Shown: positions 44,931 through 55,123 of the stretch, in pieces
Position numbering within the stretch: position 1 is the stretch's first letter
Layout of the letters: the number at the start of each line of letters is the position of its first letter
Origin: Azovibrio restrictus DSM 23866
GTDB lineage: Bacteria > Pseudomonadota > Gammaproteobacteria > Burkholderiales > Rhodocyclaceae
NCBI RefSeq assembly: GCF_000429665.1
Contig: NZ_AUCH01000020.1
Span: forward strand, 1 to 64,000
Length of the DNA: 64,000 bases
Reading direction: 5' to 3'
The notes under the pieces: generated by a model
The model's input: only the letters and a program-made list of their open reading frames with translations
The model's database searches: none
Told to the model about the DNA's origin: nothing
Program-made: the position numbers and the translations under genes

Positions 44931-45713
44931 GTGATCACCTTCACCTCCGCCCAGCTGGATCTCTGGATCGCCAGCTTCATCTATCCCCTGGTGCGCATCC
45001 TTTCCCTGGCCGCCACCGCCCCCTTTCTCAGCAGCGCGGGCATACCCCGGCGGGTACGGCTGGTGTTCGGCATTGCCCTGACCGTCGCCATCATCCCCAT
45101 CCTGCCCCCCATGCCCGCCGTTCCCCCGGCCTCGGGCGTCGGGCTCTGGATCCTGGCCCAGCAGATTCTCATCGGCGTCGGCATGGGCCTGTCCATGCGC
45201 ATCATCTTCACGGCCATCGACATGGCCTCCGCCATCATCGCCTTCCAGATGGGTCTGGGCTTTGCCACCTTCTACGACCCCCAGAGCACGGCCCAGACTT
45301 CAGTGGTCTCCAACTTCCTGACCCTGCTGGCCACCGTGCTGTTCCTCTCCATGAACGGGCACCTGATCTACATCTCGGTCCTGGCTCAGAGCTTTACCGC
45401 CATTCCCATCTCCAGCACCTCGCTGCATCCTTCCAGCTGGCACTTCCTGGCGGCGCTGGGCAGCAAGATCTTTTCAGCGGGCCTGCTGCTCTCCCTGCCG
45501 GTGATCGTCATGCTGCTGATCACCAACCTGGCCCTGGGCATCCTCAACCGGGTGGCCCCCCAGCTCAACCTGTTCGCCATCGGCTTTCCCATCACCCTGG
45601 CCCTGGGTTTCATCAGCCTGATCCTGATGATGAACTATCTGGCAGTGCCCCTGGAGCGGCTGTTCAACGAAGGCTTGAACGCCATGCTCTACTTTGCCCT
45701 GCCGCCCCCCTGA
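44931..45713 (+). CDS. fliR: Flagellar export gate protein FliR
   Basis: 260 residues with several membrane helices. Family features include RILSLAATAPFLSSAGIPRRVR, the helix after it, GLGFATFYDPQ, and GFPITLALGFISLILMMNYL near the C-terminus. The start is GTG 44931 (MITFTSAQLDLW), right after the fliQ stop. The third export switch component, FlhB, is not in the window; it probably lies right of flhA. Confidence 0.96.
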   Translation: MITFTSAQLDLWIASFIYPLVRILSLAATAPFLSSAGIPRRVRLVFGIALTVAIIPILPPMPAVPPASGVGLWILAQQILIGVGMGLSMRIIFTAIDMASAIIAFQMGLGFATFYDPQSTAQTSVVSNFLTLLATVLFLSMNGHLIYISVLAQSFTAIPISSTSLHPSSWHFLAALGSKIFSAGLLLSLPVIVMLLITNLALGILNRVAPQLNLFAIGFPITLALGFISLILMMNYLAVPLERLFNEGLNAMLYFALPPP

Positions 45714-45729
45714 CCCCCGGAAGAACCGC

Positions 45730-46173
45730 TCAGTGGCGCACCAGCTTGATGCTGCCCTCGCCAAATCGCCGGGCCGCCATGGTATGGGACTCGATGCCCT
45801 CGGCGTAGTCCAGGATGCGGTAGCCGCCATAGCCCAGTTCCCGCTGCAACAGCCCTGCCCGGCGCTTGAGGATGAGCATGGCTTCCCCTTCCCCACCGGT
45901 GAAATAGCGCTTCATGCGCAGCTGCAGGTAAAAGACATCCTCGCTGACCCGGGTTTCCTCAATCTCCCAGTTGGGCGCCAGGGGATCATAGATCAGGTAG
46001 GCTAGGCCGAAATTGGCAAGCTGAGAGGCGGTCGGGGCCAGCAACTTGTTGGCCAGCCCCAGCACCGCCACGTTCTGCACCGTGTCCCGCTCCACCACGC
46101 TGCTATTCATGCCGTCGCTAGCGCAGCCGGCCAGGGCAGACACCAGCAACAGGGCAGGTATCCGCCACCTCAT
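45730..46173 (-). CDS. Uncharacterised lipoprotein coupled to flgL
   Basis: 147 residues. A signal peptide and lipobox LAGC put the lipidated cysteine at residue 17. The mature part has no family I recognise; it reads NVAVLGLANKLLAPTASQL, then a WEIEETRVSEDVFYLQLRMKRYFTGGEGEA segment that looks beta-rich. Its ATG overlaps the flgL stop (ATGA), so it is translated with the hook-filament junction genes. Convergent with fliR. A role linked to the flagellum or envelope is inference. Confidence 0.85.
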   Translation of the reverse strand: MRWRIPALLLVSALAGCASDGMNSSVVERDTVQNVAVLGLANKLLAPTASQLANFGLAYLIYDPLAPNWEIEETRVSEDVFYLQLRMKRYFTGGEGEAMLILKRRAGLLQRELGYGGYRILDYAEGIESHTMAARRFGEGSIKLVRH

Positions 46174-47345
46174 ATGAAATTGAACAGGCTCAGGCCGGTC
46201 ACCTTGAGAAAGGACTGCTGGGCGGCCTGCAGCTGCAACTGGTTCTTGGACAGGTCGGTGATGGCCTTGGCGTAATCCAGATCCACCAGATCGGAAATCT
46301 GGGACTGGTACTGGACATCCAGGTCCTCACCCAGGGAGGTCAGGGACTCCAGCTCTGCCATGCGTGCTCCCACCACGGCCCGGCTGTCCACCACGTGCTG
46401 GACGGCCTGATCGAGGCTGGCGCCGACCCGCAGCATGGTGTTCTTGAATTCGGCGGATGCGGTGTCACCGCTTTCCAGCGCGGCAATGAAATTGTCCAGG
46501 GTGGTGAAAATGCTTTCATCGGTGCTGGGCGCCACAGTGAAGGAGTCCCCCACTGCCGGCGCACCACTGACCGTCACCTGGGCGCCTCCCAGGTTGATGG
46601 TGCCACCAGAGGTATAGGCGGCCGTGGAGTCCAGGGCCCCGTCTATCCAGAGCTCGTAGTTGGTGGCTGAGGTAAAGCGCAGCTCGTAGCTGCGGCCATC
46701 AAAGGTCCCCACGGTACTGCCGTTGCTGATCACCCCGCTACCGGTATTGCCGCTGTCTGCGTTGGCCACGAATACCCCGTTCCCCTGGGGAATGCCCTCG
46801 AAGAACTCACGCCCCGAGTAGCTGACATCCATGTAGCGACTGGCTTCCACCTGCAGTTGCCGGGCACCGCTATCCCCTTGATAGACAATGCTGCCCCCCG
46901 ACTCGGCGAAGGGCTGGGTTCCTGCCTGATAGCCGGCAAAACGATAAAGACCATTGGCATCGGCGCTGTTGGCCACCCCGAGCACCTCCTGGTACTTGCC
47001 ACGCAGATCCACGGCAATGGCCTTCAGCTCACTGGCCGAGTAGGTCCCGTTCCCCGCCTCCACCCAACGGCTCTTGGCGTTGATGAGCACGTTGCCCACG
47101 GAAGCCATCAGGCTCTCCAGCTCGGCCAACTGGGTCTTGGCATTGGACTGGTTGTCGAGGAACTGCTGGTTCACGCTCTGCTTCTGCTCCGTGACCAGGG
47201 CCTGGGCCGCCGCCACGGGATCATCAGCAGGCGTCACCACCCGGCGCCCGGTGGACATCTGATTCTGCAGTTTGTAGAGGTCATACTGATTGCGCAGCAG
47301 ACCGTTGGTGCCGGAATCGTAGATTTGAGCAGTACTAATACGCAT
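46170..47345 (-). CDS. flgL: Flagellar hook-filament junction protein FlgL (HAP3)
   Basis: 391 residues. The flagellin-like N-terminus MRISTAQIYDSGTNGLLRNQYDLYKLQNQMSTGRRV and C-terminus YAKAITDLSKNQLQLQAAQQSFLKVTGLSLFNF identify it. The variable middle is Gly/Thr rich. It lies ten bases downstream of flgK, in the same transcript. Confidence 0.95.
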   Translation of the reverse strand: MRISTAQIYDSGTNGLLRNQYDLYKLQNQMSTGRRVVTPADDPVAAAQALVTEQKQSVNQQFLDNQSNAKTQLAELESLMASVGNVLINAKSRWVEAGNGTYSASELKAIAVDLRGKYQEVLGVANSADANGLYRFAGYQAGTQPFAESGGSIVYQGDSGARQLQVEASRYMDVSYSGREFFEGIPQGNGVFVANADSGNTGSGVISNGSTVGTFDGRSYELRFTSATNYELWIDGALDSTAAYTSGGTINLGGAQVTVSGAPAVGDSFTVAPSTDESIFTTLDNFIAALESGDTASAEFKNTMLRVGASLDQAVQHVVDSRAVVGARMAELESLTSLGEDLDVQYQSQISDLVDLDYAKAITDLSKNQLQLQAAQQSFLKVTGLSLFNFI

Positions 47346-47355
47346 GATTCATCTC

Positions 47356-49344
47356 CTAGGCCCCGATGCTGAGCAGGGTGTCAAAAAGCTTGGACACCGT
47401 ATCCATCATTCTGGCCGCCGCCTGGTAAGCCTGCTGGTATTTGATGAGGTTGGCCGCCTCCTCATCCAGATTCACCCCGGAAACTGCATCCCGGGCCGCT
47501 ACTGCCTGTTCCAGGACCGTGGCCTGGGCAGTGCCATTGACCAGGGCCGTCTTGGTCTTGGTGCCGATGTCGCTGACCAGCTGGGCATAGGAAACCTGGA
47601 AGGTGGACACCCCCTTGGTACCATCGCCGTTCATGGTCTGAGCCGTCTGCAGCGCCCCTATCTTGACGATGTTGCGGGCGTCGGCGGTGCCTCCCGTATT
47701 GGCCTCCACCAGGAACCGGTCCCCCCCGGCCGGAGTGCCGGAGATGCTGAAGGCAAAGTTGTCGATGGTGATGGTGGCGCCGCTGGTATAGGGAATCTCA
47801 TCCGTGGCAGCAGCAATGGCGTAGTTGGTGCCATCTACATTCACCGTCGTTCCCGGGGCAAAACCCCGCAGGGAGTTGGTCCCGGCCACGTATTCCAGGC
47901 TCAGGGCGGGAATCTGGTAGGGAGAACCCACCACGCTCCCCGCCGTGATCGTGGCAGTCCCCACGTTGCCAGTGGCGGCAGCAGTGCGGATAGGGGCTGC
48001 CGCGGCAATCTTGCGCACATCCCCGGAAATTTCCTGGTTCACCGTAATGTTGCGGGCGATTTCCCGGGTCGGCTGGAGCAGGTAGGTATCACCGGCCGCA
48101 TGACCGGCGCTGAAATCCAGGGTCAGCCCGTCAAAATTGACTGCCGTACCCTCGGTACCGGTAGCCACCACCGCCCCGTCATTGACCCGGGTAATCTCGA
48201 AACTGCCCCCGGCGGCGAAGCGTACTTCGTAATCGCTGGTGGTGATCTGGGTGTAATAGTTGCCGCTGCTGGAAACCTGGGGATCCTGGAACTCGAAGGA
48301 AGCAACTCCCCCGGTACCGGTATTCATGCTGTTTTCCACGGACTTGGGAGAGCCGATCTTGAAGAACTCGGAAACGAAGGCCGCATCACCGCTCACGTTA
48401 CCGAGCAGATCCTGGCCCAGGGCCTGCTGGGCATTGACGGTCAGGGCCAGGCTGGCTGCCATCTGGCCCAGGGCATTGGCAGCCTGGTCGAGGGCCTCGG
48501 TCCGGAAGGAGAGGAACCCCCCCAGGGAGCCACCATCCAGATAGCTATCCGGCAGTTCGGCCGCACTGCCCTGCTGAGCCACCACATAACGTTCGGGATC
48601 CGATGCGGAAGGCCGTACCTCCAGGGGCACCACCTGATTGCCAACCACCAGTTGCTGGCCGTTGCCGGCAAACACGTTGTAGGCCCCCTGGGAGTCCTGG
48701 ACGGTACTGACCCGCACCAGCTTGTTGAGCTCCAGCACCATCTGGTCCCGCTGGTCCAGCAGGTCATTGGGGGTATTGCCCGTGGTGCTGAGCGCCACGA
48801 TCTTCTCGTTGAGATTGGCAATCTGCGAGCTGTAGGTATTGATCAGGCCGACGGTATCCTTGACCTGGGTGTTGGTTTCCTCATACAGCTGGGAAAGACG
48901 GTTTTCCAGGGTCTGGAAACGGGTCACCAGGGCCTGGGCGGAACTGACCATGGACTGGCGGGCCGACACCAGGCTGGGGTTGGTGGCCACATCCTGGACC
49001 CCCTGGAAGAAGCCGGCCAGGACAGGGGACATGCCGGAGGAAGAATCGGCCAGGAGATTGTCGATCCGGGAAATCATCCCGTAATAGGTATCCAGCTCAC
49101 TGGATTTGCTCTGGGCGGAATTGACCTGGCTCTGCAGCACGGCGCTGTAGCTGCGCACGATGGTGGAGACGTGCACCCCCTGGCCGATGGAGCCGGCGCC
49201 AGTCACCATGGCAATATTGGTGGCCTGCATGATGGACTGCCGGCTGTAACCCGCGGTATTGGCGTTGGCAATATTGTGCTGGGTCGTGGCCAGACCCAGC
49301 TGGGCGGTGGCAATCGCCGTTACACCAGTATTCAAGAGGCTCAT
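47356..49344 (-). CDS. flgK: Flagellar hook-filament junction protein FlgK (HAP1)
   Basis: 662 residues. The N-terminus SLLNTGVTAIATAQLGLATTQHNIANANTAGYSRQ is the rod/hook/HAP signature. The C-terminus GVNLDEEAANLIKYQQAYQAAARMMDTVSKLFDTLL is the matching end. The middle has Thr/Gly-rich beta domains. It starts the flgKL-lipoprotein transcript, controlled by a sigma-28 type promoter. Confidence 0.96.
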   Translation of the reverse strand: MSLLNTGVTAIATAQLGLATTQHNIANANTAGYSRQSIMQATNIAMVTGAGSIGQGVHVSTIVRSYSAVLQSQVNSAQSKSSELDTYYGMISRIDNLLADSSSGMSPVLAGFFQGVQDVATNPSLVSARQSMVSSAQALVTRFQTLENRLSQLYEETNTQVKDTVGLINTYSSQIANLNEKIVALSTTGNTPNDLLDQRDQMVLELNKLVRVSTVQDSQGAYNVFAGNGQQLVVGNQVVPLEVRPSASDPERYVVAQQGSAAELPDSYLDGGSLGGFLSFRTEALDQAANALGQMAASLALTVNAQQALGQDLLGNVSGDAAFVSEFFKIGSPKSVENSMNTGTGGVASFEFQDPQVSSSGNYYTQITTSDYEVRFAAGGSFEITRVNDGAVVATGTEGTAVNFDGLTLDFSAGHAAGDTYLLQPTREIARNITVNQEISGDVRKIAAAAPIRTAAATGNVGTATITAGSVVGSPYQIPALSLEYVAGTNSLRGFAPGTTVNVDGTNYAIAAATDEIPYTSGATITIDNFAFSISGTPAGGDRFLVEANTGGTADARNIVKIGALQTAQTMNGDGTKGVSTFQVSYAQLVSDIGTKTKTALVNGTAQATVLEQAVAARDAVSGVNLDEEAANLIKYQQAYQAAARMMDTVSKLFDTLLSIGA

Positions 49345-49369
49345 GATTCATCTCCGGTTCTGCCGTTCT

Positions 49370-49396
49370 ATTACGGCTCAGACGGGAATTCTTTGA
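49370..49396 (-). promoter_or_regulatory. Sigma-28 promoter of flgKL
   Basis: On the minus strand TCAA (49396-49393), 15 bases, GCCGTAAT (49377-49370). This fits the TAAA-N15-GCCGATAA consensus. It lies 26 bases upstream of the flgK start, in the flgJ-flgK gap. Confidence 0.8.
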
Positions 49397-49402
49397 GCCT
49401 GC

Positions 49403-50353
49403 TCAACCGATTAGTGCCTGCCGCAATGTGGGTCCGTTGATGATCCCAGCCAGCTTTTCAGCATATTTCGGGTCGGTGGCATAGCCCGCCTGTTGCAACC
49501 TTCTTGCAAACTCCGTGCCATCCTGGGATCCGATGACGCTACCGTAACGGGGACTGTTGCGCAGCAGGTTGGCGTAATCCCGGAAGGCATCGGCGTAGGA
49601 GTCATAGGCCCTGAAGCTATCCTGCTGCTTCACGGCCACCCCGTTCTCGTATTCGGTGGTGGTGATTTCCGTGCTCTTGCCCTGCCAGCTCTTGCCCGCC
49701 TTGACGCCAAACAGGTTGTAGGACGGGGAACCGTCCTGGTTGCGGATGTCCCGCTTGCCCCAGCCGCTTTCCAGGGCCGCATGGGCCACCAGGAACTGGG
49801 GCGGAATGCCGGTGCTGCGGCTGGCCTCCACCGCGTGGGGCCAGACCTGTTCCACAAACTCCCTGGGGGAGCCCGGCGTAGAGACTGTTTCGCCAGAGGC
49901 AACAGCCGGGCTGTCCATTTTGGTCTGGTTTGCCCGAGCCCCCTGCAATCCGGCCCCGGCTCCCTGCCCCTGAGGACGGGCCAGCGGCAAATCGGCAACA
50001 GCCTGGGCGGAAATACTTGCCGCCTCCTGGCCTGCCGTACCGTTCAGGCGCCGGCTCAGCTGCGTTTCCAGCAACTGGGCCAGCCCCAGGGTACCGGTCT
50101 GGGAAATATCCTTGGCCACCTGCTGATCCAGCATGCCGGTGAAGAAGCGACTCGATTCACTGTCCAGCAAGCCATCCTGGCTCGTGGTGGCGCGCATGGA
50201 CTTCATCACCATCTGCAGGAACAGGGCTTCGAACTCCTGAGCCGCAGCCTTGACCCCGGCCTGAGGATCGTTCTTGAACTGGGCACGCAGATCCTGGACG
50301 CTCTGGAGGTCAGCGGCCAGACTGTTGCCCGTCGTGGTGACCTTGGTGGACAT
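49403..50353 (-). CDS. flgJ: Rod cap/peptidoglycan hydrolase FlgJ
   Basis: 316 residues in two domains. The N-terminal rod-cap part (about 15-110) has FEALFLQMVMKSMRATT. The C-terminal glucosaminidase domain (about 165-310) has AHAALESGWGK, with the catalytic Glu, then SYNLFGVKAGKSWQGKS and SFRAYDSYADAFRDYANLL. It lets the rod pass the murein layer. One-base overlap with flgI (TGATG). Confidence 0.95.
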   Translation of the reverse strand: MSTKVTTTGNSLAADLQSVQDLRAQFKNDPQAGVKAAAQEFEALFLQMVMKSMRATTSQDGLLDSESSRFFTGMLDQQVAKDISQTGTLGLAQLLETQLSRRLNGTAGQEAASISAQAVADLPLARPQGQGAGAGLQGARANQTKMDSPAVASGETVSTPGSPREFVEQVWPHAVEASRSTGIPPQFLVAHAALESGWGKRDIRNQDGSPSYNLFGVKAGKSWQGKSTEITTTEYENGVAVKQQDSFRAYDSYADAFRDYANLLRNSPRYGSVIGSQDGTEFARRLQQAGYATDPKYAEKLAGIINGPTLRQALIG

Positions 50354-51447
50354 CAGATGATCTCGAGATCAGCCCGCAGGGCACCGGCGGCCTTCATGGC
50401 CTGCAGGATGGCCAGCAGGTCCTGGGGATTCGCCCCCAGGGAGTTGAGCGCCTTGACCACATCCGCCAGATTGGTCCCGGCCTTCAGATTGAGCAGATTG
50501 GTCCCGTCCTGGGCCAGGCGCACATTGGTCTGGTTGCCTTCCGGCAATTGATCGTTGGTGATCACTACGGAAAGGTTGCCATGGGAAATGGCACAGGCCT
50601 CAATGGTCACCAGCTGATTCATCACCACGGACCCGGTACGGGGATTCATGACCACCTTGGCCTGGGCCTGAACGGGCTCCACTTCGATATTTTCCAGACG
50701 CCCCATGAAGGCCACCCGGGCATCGGGATATTCCGGCGCCGCAACCCGGATCTGGCGTCCATCCATGGCCTGGGCCACTCCGGCCCCCATCCTGGCATTG
50801 ATGGCATTGACCACCCGGCGGGCCATCTCGAAATCGGAGCCTTCCAGCTCATAGACCACGTAGGGCCCCTGCCCCAGGGAAGTGGGCACCGCCCGCTCCA
50901 CCGTCGCCCCACCGGGAATGCGGCCCGCGGACAGGTGATTGACCTGCACCTTGGCCCCGGGCGCAGCCGCCCCCGCCCCGCCCACCAGCACGCTGCCCTG
51001 GGCCATGGCATAGACCTGCCCGTCCGCCCCCTTCAGTGGCGTCATGAGCAAGGTTCCGCCCCGCAGGCTCTTGGCATTGCCGATGGACGACACGGTCACG
51101 TCTATGGGCTGCCCGGGACGGGCGAAGGGAGGGTGGTTGGCGGTCACCATGACGGCCGCCACGTTCTTGAGCTGGATGCTCTTGGCCTGATCCAGGGGAA
51201 TGTTCACCCCCATCTGGGCCAGCATGTTGATCACCGACTGGGAAGTGAAGGGGGTCTGGGTAGTCTGGTCACCGCTATTGTCCAGGCCCACCACCAGGCC
51301 ATAACCAACCAGCTGGTTGTTGCGCACCCCCTGGACGGCCACCAGATCCTTGAGCCGCTCAGCACTGGCCGGCAGACTCCAGCAGGACAAGGCGCAAGCG
51401 GCGAGAATTGCCGCCCGCCCCAGGATGATTCGGCCCAGACTTGCCAT
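50353..51447 (-). CDS. flgI: Flagellar P-ring protein FlgI
   Basis: 364 residues with a signal peptide (cleavage after about residue 28, PASA). DLVAVQGVRNNQLVGYGLVVGLDNSGDQT opens the mature protein. VVMNQLVTIEACAISHGNLSVVIT and VVKALNSLGANPQDLLAILQAMKAAGALRADLEII close it. All are family landmarks. Confidence 0.97.
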   Translation of the reverse strand: MASLGRIILGRAAILAACALSCWSLPASAERLKDLVAVQGVRNNQLVGYGLVVGLDNSGDQTTQTPFTSQSVINMLAQMGVNIPLDQAKSIQLKNVAAVMVTANHPPFARPGQPIDVTVSSIGNAKSLRGGTLLMTPLKGADGQVYAMAQGSVLVGGAGAAAPGAKVQVNHLSAGRIPGGATVERAVPTSLGQGPYVVYELEGSDFEMARRVVNAINARMGAGVAQAMDGRQIRVAAPEYPDARVAFMGRLENIEVEPVQAQAKVVMNPRTGSVVMNQLVTIEACAISHGNLSVVITNDQLPEGNQTNVRLAQDGTNLLNLKAGTNLADVVKALNSLGANPQDLLAILQAMKAAGALRADLEII

Positions 51448-51461
51448 GATGAACTCCCATA

Positions 51462-52142
51462 TCAGAATGGAAGAACAGAGAGAAAGAATCGTGCCAGCCA
51501 GCCCATGACCTGGGCTTCACTGATGTAACCGGAGGCTTTGTACTCGATCCGGGCGTCAGCGACCCGGGAGGAATCCACGCTGTGGGTCTCACTACGGATG
51601 TCACGGGGATTCACCACCCCGGAGAGGCGGATGAACTCCTGCTGATGCCCGATGGAGACCTGCTTTTCTCCCGACACCAGCAGATTACCGTTGGGATAGA
51701 CCTCGATCACCGTCACCGTGATGGTGCCGGTGAAGGCGTTGGTGTTCTCCACATCCCCCTTGCCGGCAAAGGTATTGCTGCTGCCGGCATCCACGTTCAG
51801 GCCGCCGAGCCCGGTCAGGGGCTTGACGTTGAAGGGGTAGACGTTGAGGGCATTGACATTGGCGGTGGTATTCGCGGTCCGGGAAGCATTGCTGGCCGAC
51901 TCGGCGGAGGCCTTGTTGCTTTCCGTGATGTTGATGGTCAGGGTATCGCCCACGTAGCGGGCGCGCCGGTCCTCGAACAGGGGACGGGCCGAAGCCACCT
52001 GGTAGATGCTGCCATTGCCGGCCTGAGGCACATCCTGATGGACCGGCCTGGCCGTCATGGGCTGATGCACGCTGGTGGGCGGCGTGGACGCACAGCCTCC
52101 CAGCAAGGACAAAAGCAGCAGGATGAAGCCGAACCTGTTCAT
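51462..52142 (-). CDS. flgH: Flagellar L-ring lipoprotein FlgH
   Basis: 226 residues. The lipoprotein signal has lipobox LGGC at 14-17. RYVGDTLTINITESNKASAESASNA, GSSNTFAGKGDVENTNAFTG, and VSGEKQVSIGHQQEFIRLSGVVNPRDI are the conserved L-ring blocks. Outer-membrane ring of the basal body. Confidence 0.97.
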   Translation of the reverse strand: MNRFGFILLLLSLLGGCASTPPTSVHQPMTARPVHQDVPQAGNGSIYQVASARPLFEDRRARYVGDTLTINITESNKASAESASNASRTANTTANVNALNVYPFNVKPLTGLGGLNVDAGSSNTFAGKGDVENTNAFTGTITVTVIEVYPNGNLLVSGEKQVSIGHQQEFIRLSGVVNPRDIRSETHSVDSSRVADARIEYKASGYISEAQVMGWLARFFLSVLPF

Positions 52143-52153
52143 AACTGCCTCAC

Positions 52154-52936
52154 TTACATCTGGGTGAGACGGGCCAGCATCTGGTCGGACGTACTGACCA
52201 CCTTGGAATTGAGCTCATAGGCCCGCTGGGCTTCGATCATGCTCACCAGTTCCTCGGCCACATCCACATTGGCGGTTTCCACGTATTTCTGCTCCACGGT
52301 CCCGGCCCCGTTCTGTCCTGGGGTATTGGGGGTCGGCGTACCGCTGGAGCCCGTTTCCATGTAGAGGTTGCTGCCGACGCTGAGCAGGCCGCCCGGATTG
52401 ACGAAAGTAGCCACCTGAATGGTGCCGATCTGCACCGGCTGGGTATTGCCCTGCTCGGTGATGCTTACCGTGCCATCCGTCCCGACAGTGATGGACTGGG
52501 CCGTCTGGGGAATGTTGATGTTGGGCTGCAGGGGATAACCATCCGGGGTGACGATATTCCCCTGGTTGTCCTTCTGGAAGGAGCCATTGCGGGTATAGGC
52601 GATGGTGCCATCCGGCATCAGGACCTGGAAGAAGCCGCTGCCGCTGATGGCCATGTCCAGGGGGTTCTGGGTGTTCTGCAGGTTGCCCTGGGTAAAGATG
52701 CGCGCCGTGGACACAGGCTGCACCCCGGTACCCAGCTGCAGGCCGTTGGAAATCTGGGTCTGCTGGGAGGACTGGGCCCCGGGCTGGCGCACCACCTGGT
52801 ACAGGAGATCCTCGAACACGGCCCGGGATTTCTTGAAACCGTTGGTACTGACGTTGGCCAGGTTGTTGGCGATCACGTCAATGTTGGTCTGCTGGGCGCC
52901 CAGACCGGTCTTGGCAATCCACAGGGAGCGAATCAT
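52154..52936 (-). CDS. flgG: Flagellar distal rod protein FlgG
   Basis: 260 residues. The N-terminus [33 protein letters not shown] and C-terminus [31 protein letters not shown] are the rod signatures. [14 protein letters not shown] is typical of FlgG over FlgF. Part of flgBCDEFGHIJ. Confidence 0.96.
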   Translation of the reverse strand: MIRSLWIAKTGLGAQQTNIDVIANNLANVSTNGFKKSRAVFEDLLYQVVRQPGAQSSQQTQISNGLQLGTGVQPVSTARIFTQGNLQNTQNPLDMAISGSGFFQVLMPDGTIAYTRNGSFQKDNQGNIVTPDGYPLQPNINIPQTAQSITVGTDGTVSITEQGNTQPVQIGTIQVATFVNPGGLLSVGSNLYMETGSSGTPTPNTPGQNGAGTVEQKYVETANVDVAEELVSMIEAQRAYELNSKVVSTSDQMLARLTQM

Positions 52937-52950
52937 GATGTTTTCCTCTA

Positions 52951-53694
52951 TTAGCTCAGGGACAAGAGCTGGTCTGCCTGACGGGCGTTCTGATCGGCGG
53001 TCTGCAAGAGCTTGATCTGCATTTCGAACTGGCGGGACAGGCTGATCAGCTGCACCATGGACTCGGCCGCATTCACGTTGCTACCTTCCAGATTGCCCGG
53101 AGACAGGCGCACCCGCTCATCGGCCGGCACGATCCCACCGCCGCCACGCAGGCGGAACAACCCGTCGGCACTGCGTTCCAGATCCGCCTCGGGGGGATCC
53201 ACCAGCTTGATGCGGCCCACCACATTGACCACGTTGGGGGTCCCGAAGGTGGGAATCACCGAAACCGTGCCATCCGGACCGATGCTCACATTGTTATCAG
53301 GGGGAATACTGATGGGGCCGCCATCACCGGCGACGATGTAGCCACTCTTGGTCTGCAGCACCCCGTTTACGTTGATTTCCAGGGCCCCCGCCCGGGTATA
53401 GGCCTCACCACCGTCCGGCGTCTGCACGGCAATCCAGCCGCGCCCATCCACGGCCACGTCGAACGGGTTGTCGGTACGCAGGATGGGCCCTTCGTCGAAG
53501 ATGTCCTGGATCGAGGCATCCACCACGAAAGCCCGGCTGGGCATGGCCTCGGACAGCACCGGCACCGCTTCGAAACGGTGCATCTGGGACTTGAAGCCGA
53601 TGGTGCTGGCATTGGCCAGATTGTTGGCCACGCCCGCCTGCTGCAGGAAAGCGTGCTTGGCACCGGTCATGGCGGTATAGATCAGGCGGTCCAT
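52951..53694 (-). CDS. flgF: Flagellar proximal rod protein FlgF
   Basis: 247 residues. The N-terminus [36 protein letters not shown] and the C-terminus [35 protein letters not shown] identify FlgF. Fourteen bases upstream of flgG on the minus strand. Confidence 0.96.
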   Translation of the reverse strand: MDRLIYTAMTGAKHAFLQQAGVANNLANASTIGFKSQMHRFEAVPVLSEAMPSRAFVVDASIQDIFDEGPILRTDNPFDVAVDGRGWIAVQTPDGGEAYTRAGALEINVNGVLQTKSGYIVAGDGGPISIPPDNNVSIGPDGTVSVIPTFGTPNVVNVVGRIKLVDPPEADLERSADGLFRLRGGGGIVPADERVRLSPGNLEGSNVNAAESMVQLISLSRQFEMQIKLLQTADQNARQADQLLSLS

Positions 53695-53719
53695 GGTCTG
53701 GGTCTAGGAAATATGGAAA

Positions 53720-55102
53720 TTAGCGCAGGCTTACCAGGGTCTGCAGGATTTGGTCCTGGGTCTTGATGGACTGGGCATTGGCCTGATAGTTGCGCTGCAT
53801 GACGATCATGTTGACCAGTTCCTGGGTCAGGTCGGTGTTGGACTCCTCCACCGAACCGGACTGCAGCGAACCCCGGGTCCCGGCACCAGGCGTGCCTATG
53901 GTGGGCTGACCGGAGGCAAAGGTTTCCACCCAGAGGTTGTCCCCCATGCTCTGCAAGCCGTTGGGGTTGTTGAACTCGGCCAGAACCACCTGGCCCATGA
54001 GCTTGGTCTGACCGTTGCTGTAGTTCCCCACCACAAAGCCCTTCTCATCCACGCTGAGCTTGGTCAGGGTGCCGGCGGTGTACCCGTCCTGGATGATGTC
54101 GTCGGTGTTGTAGGCCATGCCGTAATGGGTGGACTTGCCCATGTCCATATAGAAGGCAAAATCCCCCGACACCCCTGGACTTTGGGCAAACCAGTTCAGC
54201 CCCGTATCCGAAGTCAGATCCATGGCTGTACCGTCCTGCATCACCGTGGCAGAGAGATCCAGCTCAAAGCGATAGTCGCCGGCATTACCGACCAGAGTTC
54301 CATTGGGCTCGAACTCGAGCTGGGTCGGCGTAGCAGACACCAGGTATTTGTTGTCGATGACCGTGTAGACATCCCAGGTCCGCGCATCCACCCCGCTATC
54401 CCCACTCCGGACATAGTAGTTCGTCAGGGTATGGGAAGCCCCGGCCTGGTCATAGATCGTGGCCGAGGTGGAGTAGTTGTACATGCTGGTGTTGAAGGTG
54501 GAGTCCCAGGCAAAGGGGGTCAGCTCAGTCCAATCCGAACCTGCTGCAATAGTGGCTGCCTTCTTGTCCCGGTTGTCCAGATTCACCCCGATGATGAGCC
54601 CCCCCTGGGAAGCATCCAGGGATGAAGACCAGCCCGTTTGCTGCGGCTGAATCCCTTCGGTACCCACCGTCAGGGGCACGATGGAGGCCGTGTCGACGTT
54701 TACCCCATCGGCAGAGTCATAGCCGGTAAGGTAACCGCCATTGGAATTGACGATGTAGCCGCTCTTGTCCAGATGGAACTGGCCATTGCGGGTGTAGTAG
54801 CCGGTCTGATCCAGGGTGCTCTGCTGCAGGCGGAAAAAACCGTTACCGTTGATCGCGATATCCAGGGCGTTGTTGGTCACCGAAATATTGCCCTGGGTGA
54901 ATTGCTGCTGCACGGCAGCCAAGCCCACCCCGATCCCCACCTGGGAAGCGCCAGACCCGTTCAGGGCCCCCGCATAGACGTCGGCAAAATGTGCCTGAGC
55001 CGCCTTGAAACCCACGGTGCTGGCGTTGGCGATGTTGTTGCTCACCACATCCAGGGCCTTGGAATAGACATTGAGACCGCTTAACCCTTGCTGGAATGCC
55101 AT
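53720..55102 (-). CDS. flgE: Flagellar hook protein FlgE
   Basis: 460 residues. The N-terminus FQQGLSGLNVYSKALDVVSNNIANASTVGFK and C-terminus DLTQELVNMIVMQRNYQANAQSIKTQDQILQTLVSLR bracket beta-rich hook domains. ITNNALDIAINGNGFFRL-type block near residue 85 is conserved. Downstream of the hook cap gene flgD. Confidence 0.96.
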   Translation of the reverse strand: MAFQQGLSGLNVYSKALDVVSNNIANASTVGFKAAQAHFADVYAGALNGSGASQVGIGVGLAAVQQQFTQGNISVTNNALDIAINGNGFFRLQQSTLDQTGYYTRNGQFHLDKSGYIVNSNGGYLTGYDSADGVNVDTASIVPLTVGTEGIQPQQTGWSSSLDASQGGLIIGVNLDNRDKKAATIAAGSDWTELTPFAWDSTFNTSMYNYSTSATIYDQAGASHTLTNYYVRSGDSGVDARTWDVYTVIDNKYLVSATPTQLEFEPNGTLVGNAGDYRFELDLSATVMQDGTAMDLTSDTGLNWFAQSPGVSGDFAFYMDMGKSTHYGMAYNTDDIIQDGYTAGTLTKLSVDEKGFVVGNYSNGQTKLMGQVVLAEFNNPNGLQSMGDNLWVETFASGQPTIGTPGAGTRGSLQSGSVEESNTDLTQELVNMIVMQRNYQANAQSIKTQDQILQTLVSLR

Positions 55103-55123
55103 GATCTTCTCCTCAGCTATTCC

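Noticed and set aside
47344..49440. Plus-strand open frame of about 698 codons opposite flgK
   Set aside because: flgK is unambiguous on the other strand; the frame is Gly/His rich and without any motif.
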